Shown piece by piece: positions 20,891 through 25,357 of a DNA stretch of 25,357 nt. The notes under the pieces are model-generated. The model saw only the letters and a list, made by a program, of their open reading frames with translations, was not told the DNA's origin and searched no databases. How positions within the stretch are numbered: the first letter of the stretch is position 1; each line of letters starts with the position of its first letter. This stretch comes from a virus, in IMG/VR virus record IMGVR_UViG_3300037488_002083, positions 1 to 25,357 of that record. One strand, written 5' to 3'. Position numbers and translations under genes: made by a program.

Positions 20891-23800
20891 ATGGCACAAC
20901 GAATTATGTCTGTCCGGAGTGCCACTGACCCCGGGACAGGAGTTACTCCTCTCTTTAGTGTCTCCTCTGAAGCATCCAATTTCATTGGGGAACTTTATCA
21001 ACCGACGACTGGAACGGTAGGGACGGTTCTCTTAAAAATTGATAATCTCCTCGCTACTCAAACAGGAGATCTTCAGCAATGGAGAAGTGCTGTAGTTGGC
21101 TCCTGTACTTCCGCAGGGGTTAACTTCCTAGCGCAATTCACTGGCGATGGATCTCTTCTTAGTGGAATTGCTGGTCCGGGGGGTATCACGGCAAGTAATC
21201 TTCTCAGTGAATCTCACCTTGATACTACCACCGGGTCACCCTCAGCAGGAGCATTAATAGCAGGGACCACTGCTTCTCCTTCTACTTGGTCTGCCCTAGC
21301 GCTGGCAGTAGCCCCAGCCGATTTAGGGAAAGTCCTTACAGTAGGGGCAGCGAATGCCCTCGAATGGGTTACTCCAGTTGTTCCAGAGCACGCTATTTTA
21401 TCTACAGCGCACACTGGAACCGTTGTTCCCTCTCCACTCCTAGCTGGGAGCGTGCTAGTTACTACCGGAACAGATGAGACTCCTGTATGGACTGTTACTC
21501 CTCGTGGAGACGATGGAGATGTATTGATGTTACGACTGTCAGGAGGTGCTTATTCTTTTTCTTGGGCGGACACTTCTGGATTTGACACTGCACACTCTCT
21601 TTTAAGTGGTAAGCATCCCGATACGAATGCATACGCAGACGAGATTACTCGGGGGGACCTACTCACTGCAAGAGGTGCCTCACCAGACACTCGTTGGGAT
21701 ATTCTACCGATTGGAACACTCGGTCAGTATTTAGTCGTAGGAGAAGATGAATTAGAATGGATTTCTCCCCCTGATCACGATCACGTTAATACAGGGGGAG
21801 ATCTACCTGCTTATGTTCATCTCGCGGGGGATGAAAATATTTCGGGGGCAAAGACTTTCGTATTTCCAGTTGGGACTACTTCTGGCAGTAGAATTAATAT
21901 TCAGGACGGTGGTAATCACAATCAAACATTAATAACAATAGGAACAGAAATTGACACACTGACTCCAACACAAAACTATGGTGTGATTTCTTTAGGTCGT
22001 TCTGGTATTGACCCTACCGAACATCCTACCTTCATGTCGTATGCCACCATTCGTGGGGGCATTGCCCCAACAATTGAAATTACACGGGCCGGGAGTAGAC
22101 GACAAGGGCTATGGCTTTCTTCTGGCTTTCCAATCTATGGAACTACTACTTATTATGAAGATTGTATATTTACTACCGCCACTAATACTGATGGACTTTC
22201 TATAACTACAGTAACTAGGGCGGATAATGGCATCTTCAGCCAAGAACCTAAACCCTTTCCGGGGCAAACTGTTTCACTTCTCAATGGAACGGTTCGAACT
22301 ACTATCCTAACTACTGACCCAATGAGTTGGTCGGCATCTACAACATCACAATCTTATTCTTCTTCTGCTGCCCCTCGTCCCCCAAATCCAGCGATTACTT
22401 CCTTTACTGTACTTAATAATGCTGGTTTTCCTGCCGATGGTGCGGGGAATAGGATTGATTTAGTGGGAGTAGAGAGTGGTGTACTCAGGTTAGGAGATGG
22501 TTTTAGGGGCGCTGATAGGATGTACTATCGCGCACTAATCATGGGACAGGGAGGAAATGTATTAGACAATCTTATACTAAATAGTAAGAGTACAGTTATT
22601 ACTCCCTCCGGTGAGAACCATATTCCACTCCCACTAACTGCTAGTCCAAGTACAGAAATTTTAAGGGTTGTTAATCCCGCTCCAATCTTGGGCGGACATC
22701 CATCCGCACCAGACCAATCAGTTGATACTAAAGTTGTATTGGTTGTCGATAGCACTCGTACAGGACAATCTGTTGATTTACAGCAGTGGAAGAGCGCAGT
22801 TGATTCTGGTTACGCGGCTTCGGTTAATAATAAATGTCAATTTGTGGGCGATGGTTCACTCTTAACTGACATATCAGCATCGGCAATAACCGATATGTGT
22901 ACTCTCTCTACCGACCAGACCATCACCGGCCTGAAGACCTTCCCTGCCGATGGCACGAACGCTCCGGTGTTCAATGGGCACATATCCGACCACCTTCCTG
23001 CGCTGAAGTTGATAAACGATGGACCTGCTCCCGAAACGTTGGATGTGTACAGCGCAGGAGGCGGCAACCTGACTGTGTACGCTGGTGCGATGATGACGGA
23101 CGGAGCGAATGGAAGAATGGCCGCACTCGCCACCGGACTGCTCAAGTCCACCACGACGTCTGGCCTAATCTCCATCGCCACCGATTCCGACTACGTCGCG
23201 CCCGCCTTGCTCGCCGCCATGCGGGACCCTACCGGCTTCGCCGACCGGACCAAGTCCACCATCGCGTTCACCGTCGCGGGTACGGGCGCGGGGCAGACGC
23301 GCACGTTCGACATCGCCCACGCGGTGGACGCGACATTCGATATCTACTCGGGCGGGGTCAGGTACGCCAAGACGCACGACACGGTAGCCATCCCCGACGA
23401 GTCAGGCCTGTACTACATCTACTACTCGACCGTTGGAGTGCTGACCTGTAGCGAGATCAACGCCGCATGGGACATCAAGAGCGCGAACATCCCGGTCGCC
23501 ACGGTCTACTGGAACGCCAACCTCGACGAGGGGCTGCTTGGCGACGAGCGGCACGGCATACAGATGGACGGCAAGACCCACGAGTACCTGCACGAGACCC
23601 GAGGCCCAGCCTTTAGTTACGGCTTAACTGGGACGTTCACTAATACTACCCTAGCGGTGGCGGCAGGGGAATGGTACGACGATGATTTGGAGTATATATT
23701 TAGCGGGACTACCACACCAGCCGCTCCGCTTAGCAGTTGTCGCGTGCTTTGGAGGATTGGCACGGCTTGGACGTGGGGGGCAGAGCAGGCTACTTATTTC

Positions 23801-24811
23801 CACAATGTCTCATCTGTGCCTCAATATAATTCCGGGAGCGCGTCGGCCTTATCCGCGATGGGTATGTCATATTATTCAAACGCATGGTTCTACATAAGCA
23901 ACCTTGTCAACTCTACCACTGGCGCACATGAACCAATCGTGGTAGTGATGGGGCAGTCCCAGTATGCAAATAACACTACGGGCAGAAACGCTGCCCTTGC
24001 TGAGGGACCGGATTCCCTGTTGTTTGGAGCCCTACCAATCGCTGAAATGCTGCTACTATACAAGGTAACCTTTCAGCGCCACGATTCTGGTATAACGTAC
24101 TATTCGGCGACTGATTATCGCAGGCTTACCAGCGGACCGGCAAATAGCTACGTGGCCACCGACCACTCGGGGTTGAGCCATCTCGACGCGGCGACCTCGG
24201 GGCATACGGGCTACGCGTTTACCGGGGACATCTCGACCCGCGACACGCTCGGCCTCGACACCAACGACTCCCCGCAGTTCGCGGGAATCAATCTCGGCCA
24301 CGCGAGCGACACCACGCTGGCCCGCGAGAACACCGGCTTTGGCGACATGACGGTGGAGGGCAGCCACGTTGTGCGGATGGCAGGAACGCCGTGGAACGAC
24401 ACGCTGGCCGCACTTGCCACCGCTCAAGCGTGGTATCCATTTGGGGACGGCGGAGAACTCGGCCAGTACCCCCACGCCATCGGCCTTTACCGGGTCCACG
24501 TGTACATGAGAGTCACCAGCGGCGGTACCACGGGGGCGACCACCAAGTTTTCATTTTCCAACTACGACGCAACGGGAAATGCGGTAGCGATGTTTATTCC
24601 GATGGCGAACGACCTCGGCACCATGATGACCGCTGGAGCCTGTCCCCTGACCGCGACCAACCGCGTCTATCATGGAAGCGCACTTGTCTACTCATGCAAC
24701 AGCGGAACGGGCGAGGACCTTGAATCCATGATGAACATGGAACTGGTAGCTTACACCGCAAACGGGGCTACCGCAGATATCCGCGCCCGGCTGGAGTATC
24801 TCGGGGCGTGA
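20891..24811 (+). CDS. Large mosaic tail fibre protein
   Basis: 1306 aa, ATG 20891, with AGGAGGG 3 nt upstream embedded in the preceding gene's last codons. Low-complexity beta-rich text, with repeated fibre motifs: DLQQW(R/K)SAV...GDGSLL at about residues 60-94 and 627-662; (D)x(N/T)I(S/T)GxKTF; LLSGKHPDTN; DHSGLSHLDAATSGHTGY and LGLDTNDSPQFAGINLGHASDTTLAREN near the C-terminus. DERHGIQMDG-THEYLHETRG (about 880-900) is another segment recurrent in phage fibres. It probably trimerises and binds the host receptor with its C-terminal part. No chaperone or autoprotease motif was recognised. Base composition changes sharply from about 22880 onward, indicating recombination. Confidence 0.85.
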   Translation: MAQRIMSVRSATDPGTGVTPLFSVSSEASNFIGELYQPTTGTVGTVLLKIDNLLATQTGDLQQWRSAVVGSCTSAGVNFLAQFTGDGSLLSGIAGPGGITASNLLSESHLDTTTGSPSAGALIAGTTASPSTWSALALAVAPADLGKVLTVGAANALEWVTPVVPEHAILSTAHTGTVVPSPLLAGSVLVTTGTDETPVWTVTPRGDDGDVLMLRLSGGAYSFSWADTSGFDTAHSLLSGKHPDTNAYADEITRGDLLTARGASPDTRWDILPIGTLGQYLVVGEDELEWISPPDHDHVNTGGDLPAYVHLAGDENISGAKTFVFPVGTTSGSRINIQDGGNHNQTLITIGTEIDTLTPTQNYGVISLGRSGIDPTEHPTFMSYATIRGGIAPTIEITRAGSRRQGLWLSSGFPIYGTTTYYEDCIFTTATNTDGLSITTVTRADNGIFSQEPKPFPGQTVSLLNGTVRTTILTTDPMSWSASTTSQSYSSSAAPRPPNPAITSFTVLNNAGFPADGAGNRIDLVGVESGVLRLGDGFRGADRMYYRALIMGQGGNVLDNLILNSKSTVITPSGENHIPLPLTASPSTEILRVVNPAPILGGHPSAPDQSVDTKVVLVVDSTRTGQSVDLQQWKSAVDSGYAASVNNKCQFVGDGSLLTDISASAITDMCTLSTDQTITGLKTFPADGTNAPVFNGHISDHLPALKLINDGPAPETLDVYSAGGGNLTVYAGAMMTDGANGRMAALATGLLKSTTTSGLISIATDSDYVAPALLAAMRDPTGFADRTKSTIAFTVAGTGAGQTRTFDIAHAVDATFDIYSGGVRYAKTHDTVAIPDESGLYYIYYSTVGVLTCSEINAAWDIKSANIPVATVYWNANLDEGLLGDERHGIQMDGKTHEYLHETRGPAFSYGLTGTFTNTTLAVAAGEWYDDDLEYIFSGTTTPAAPLSSCRVLWRIGTAWTWGAEQATYFHNVSSVPQYNSGSASALSAMGMSYYSNAWFYISNLVNSTTGAHEPIVVVMGQSQYANNTTGRNAALAEGPDSLLFGALPIAEMLLLYKVTFQRHDSGITYYSATDYRRLTSGPANSYVATDHSGLSHLDAATSGHTGYAFTGDISTRDTLGLDTNDSPQFAGINLGHASDTTLARENTGFGDMTVEGSHVVRMAGTPWNDTLAALATAQAWYPFGDGGELGQYPHAIGLYRVHVYMRVTSGGTTGATTKFSFSNYDATGNAVAMFIPMANDLGTMMTAGACPLTATNRVYHGSALVYSCNSGTGEDLESMMNMELVAYTANGATADIRARLEYLGA
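22880..24811 (+). other. Compositionally foreign block in the 3' part of the fibre gene
   Basis: From just after the second DLQQW...GDGSLLTDI repeat the DNA becomes very GC-rich at 22900-23610, drops at about 23616-24140 and rises again at 24145-24500. Reading 22861-24842 I found a single GATC (in about 2 kb), whereas 4081-5040 alone has 12. The pattern suggests imported receptor-binding modules. Confidence 0.7.
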
Positions 24812-24842
24812 TGACTACTAAACAAAGTTATACGGAGGAAGC

Positions 24843-25357
24843 ATGATCGCAGCCGCAATACCGTACATCCTTCAAGGAGCAAGCCTCCTCGGAGGGATGA
24901 TCGGAAAGAAAAAGAAAACGATCGATCCAGAGTACAACCGAAGCCACTTTGGTTCTGGGGCGATCGCAGACGAAGCAGCAAGGATTCAATCTCGTATCCT
25001 TTCTAGTGCTTACGGAAACCAATTGATGTCCTCCGCGGCACAAGATGCTCAGCGGTTTCAAACTGGAGTTAACTCTCGTGTGGCAGCGGCTGGATTAGAT
25101 CCAAGTGGTGGAGGGGAGAGCGGAGCGAGTAACTTTGCTGTCGCTGCTGGAGGGTCAGCACAGGGAGCGATGGAACGAGGGGTTAAAAGTGATATTTATA
25201 AAGAAGCCCTCCCAATGGCTCAACAACAGATCGCACAGCAACGAGCAGATTATCAACAAAAAATAGACGAAGAAAACGCTAAGATGAGCACGTGGGAGAA
25301 GATCGCTTCAGTCGCCTCTCCCGCCGCCGCTGCATTTATCCAAGGAAGAAATAAAGA
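24843..25357 (+). CDS. Putative DNA-ejection/pilot protein (partial, cut by window end)
   Basis: 171 codons open to the window edge from ATG 24843; GGAGG lies 4 nt upstream. The N-terminus is a hydrophobic, Gly-rich amphipathic helix (IPYILQGASLLGGMIG) followed by KKKK. The middle is Ala/Gln/Ser-rich (AQDAQRFQTGVNSRVAAAGLDPSGGGESG), and the end is a Gln/Glu-rich helix (QQQIAQQRADYQQKIDEE) then a short hydrophobic region. Hydrophobic Gly-rich leader plus long Gln-rich helices, located after the fibre, is typical of internal virion proteins injected with DNA. The AAGLDPSGG...GAS segment resembles the AGLNP region of microvirus pilot proteins; the likeness is short and could be convergent. Function is inferred. 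Confidence 0.6.
   Translation, partial: MIAAAIPYILQGASLLGGMIGKKKKTIDPEYNRSHFGSGAIADEAARIQSRILSSAYGNQLMSSAAQDAQRFQTGVNSRVAAAGLDPSGGGESGASNFAVAAGGSAQGAMERGVKSDIYKEALPMAQQQIAQQRADYQQKIDEENAKMSTWEKIASVASPAAAAFIQGRNK

Noticed and set aside
22897-23451. 184-aa Arg/His-rich + strand frame inside the fibre
   Set aside because: Typical long shadow frame in GC-rich DNA; the fibre frame carries known fibre motifs throughout.
24056-24499. 147-aa minus-strand frame in the fibre
   Set aside because: Antisense shadow produced by high GC; no SD or recognisable domain.
1-25357. Stop-codon recoding (TAG or TGA read as amino acid)
   Set aside because: TAA, TAG and TGA all end well-supported genes here (for example TAG for the capsid protein and TGA for the exonuclease and fibre).
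1-25357. CRISPR array, integrase/attachment site, insertion sequence or diversity-generating retroelement
   Set aside because: No spaced direct-repeat array, transposase, integrase or reverse transcriptase was seen; the observed repeats are protein-coding modules.

Overview
The window looks like the virion-assembly half of a tailed dsDNA bacteriophage (Caudoviricetes), probably from an uncultured source. All recognised genes lie on the + strand, most are 0-60 nt apart or overlap by 1-4 nt, and nearly all have a strong AGGAGG-like Shine-Dalgarno. TAA, TAG and TGA all end genes, so the standard code applies. The major capsid protein looks like the phage SU10 head family (DUF5309-type). With a portal, adaptor and nozzle but no tape measure or tail tube, this suggests a short-tailed (podovirus-like) virion. 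The host cannot be named from the sequence.

Layout. 1-384: non-coding, rich in CACG-type alternating purine/pyrimidine tracts and palindromes. 385-2974: HTH protein (candidate small terminase), an overlapping HExxH metallopeptidase-like protein, small zinc-binding-type proteins and two small virion-type proteins, one carrying a perfect 60-bp tandem repeat. 2986-10227: large terminase, a DEDDy exonuclease, portal, a small unknown protein, scaffold and major capsid protein. 10228-12478: a 13-bp hairpin, three small unknown genes and a GT4-type glycosyltransferase. 12484-18477: a head-tail adaptor whose domain is repeated three times in one chain, then a very large nozzle-like protein. 18487-24811: host-recognition module of a mini fibre protein, a double beta-propeller protein and a 1306-aa mosaic fibre. 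24843-end: start of a probable ejection or pilot protein, cut by the window edge.

How the genes fit together. Terminase and portal package DNA into the scaffold/capsid shell; the adaptor and nozzle build the short tail; the fibre, propeller and mini fibre proteins probably contact the host; the last protein may be injected. The glycosyltransferase may modify virion or host glycans, and the exonuclease may process DNA ends during packaging or entry; both roles are inference. The most unusual features are the three-domain adaptor, the plug-in architecture of the propeller protein (one empty and two filled slots between the same flanking motifs), and the abrupt base-composition and GATC change inside the fibre gene.
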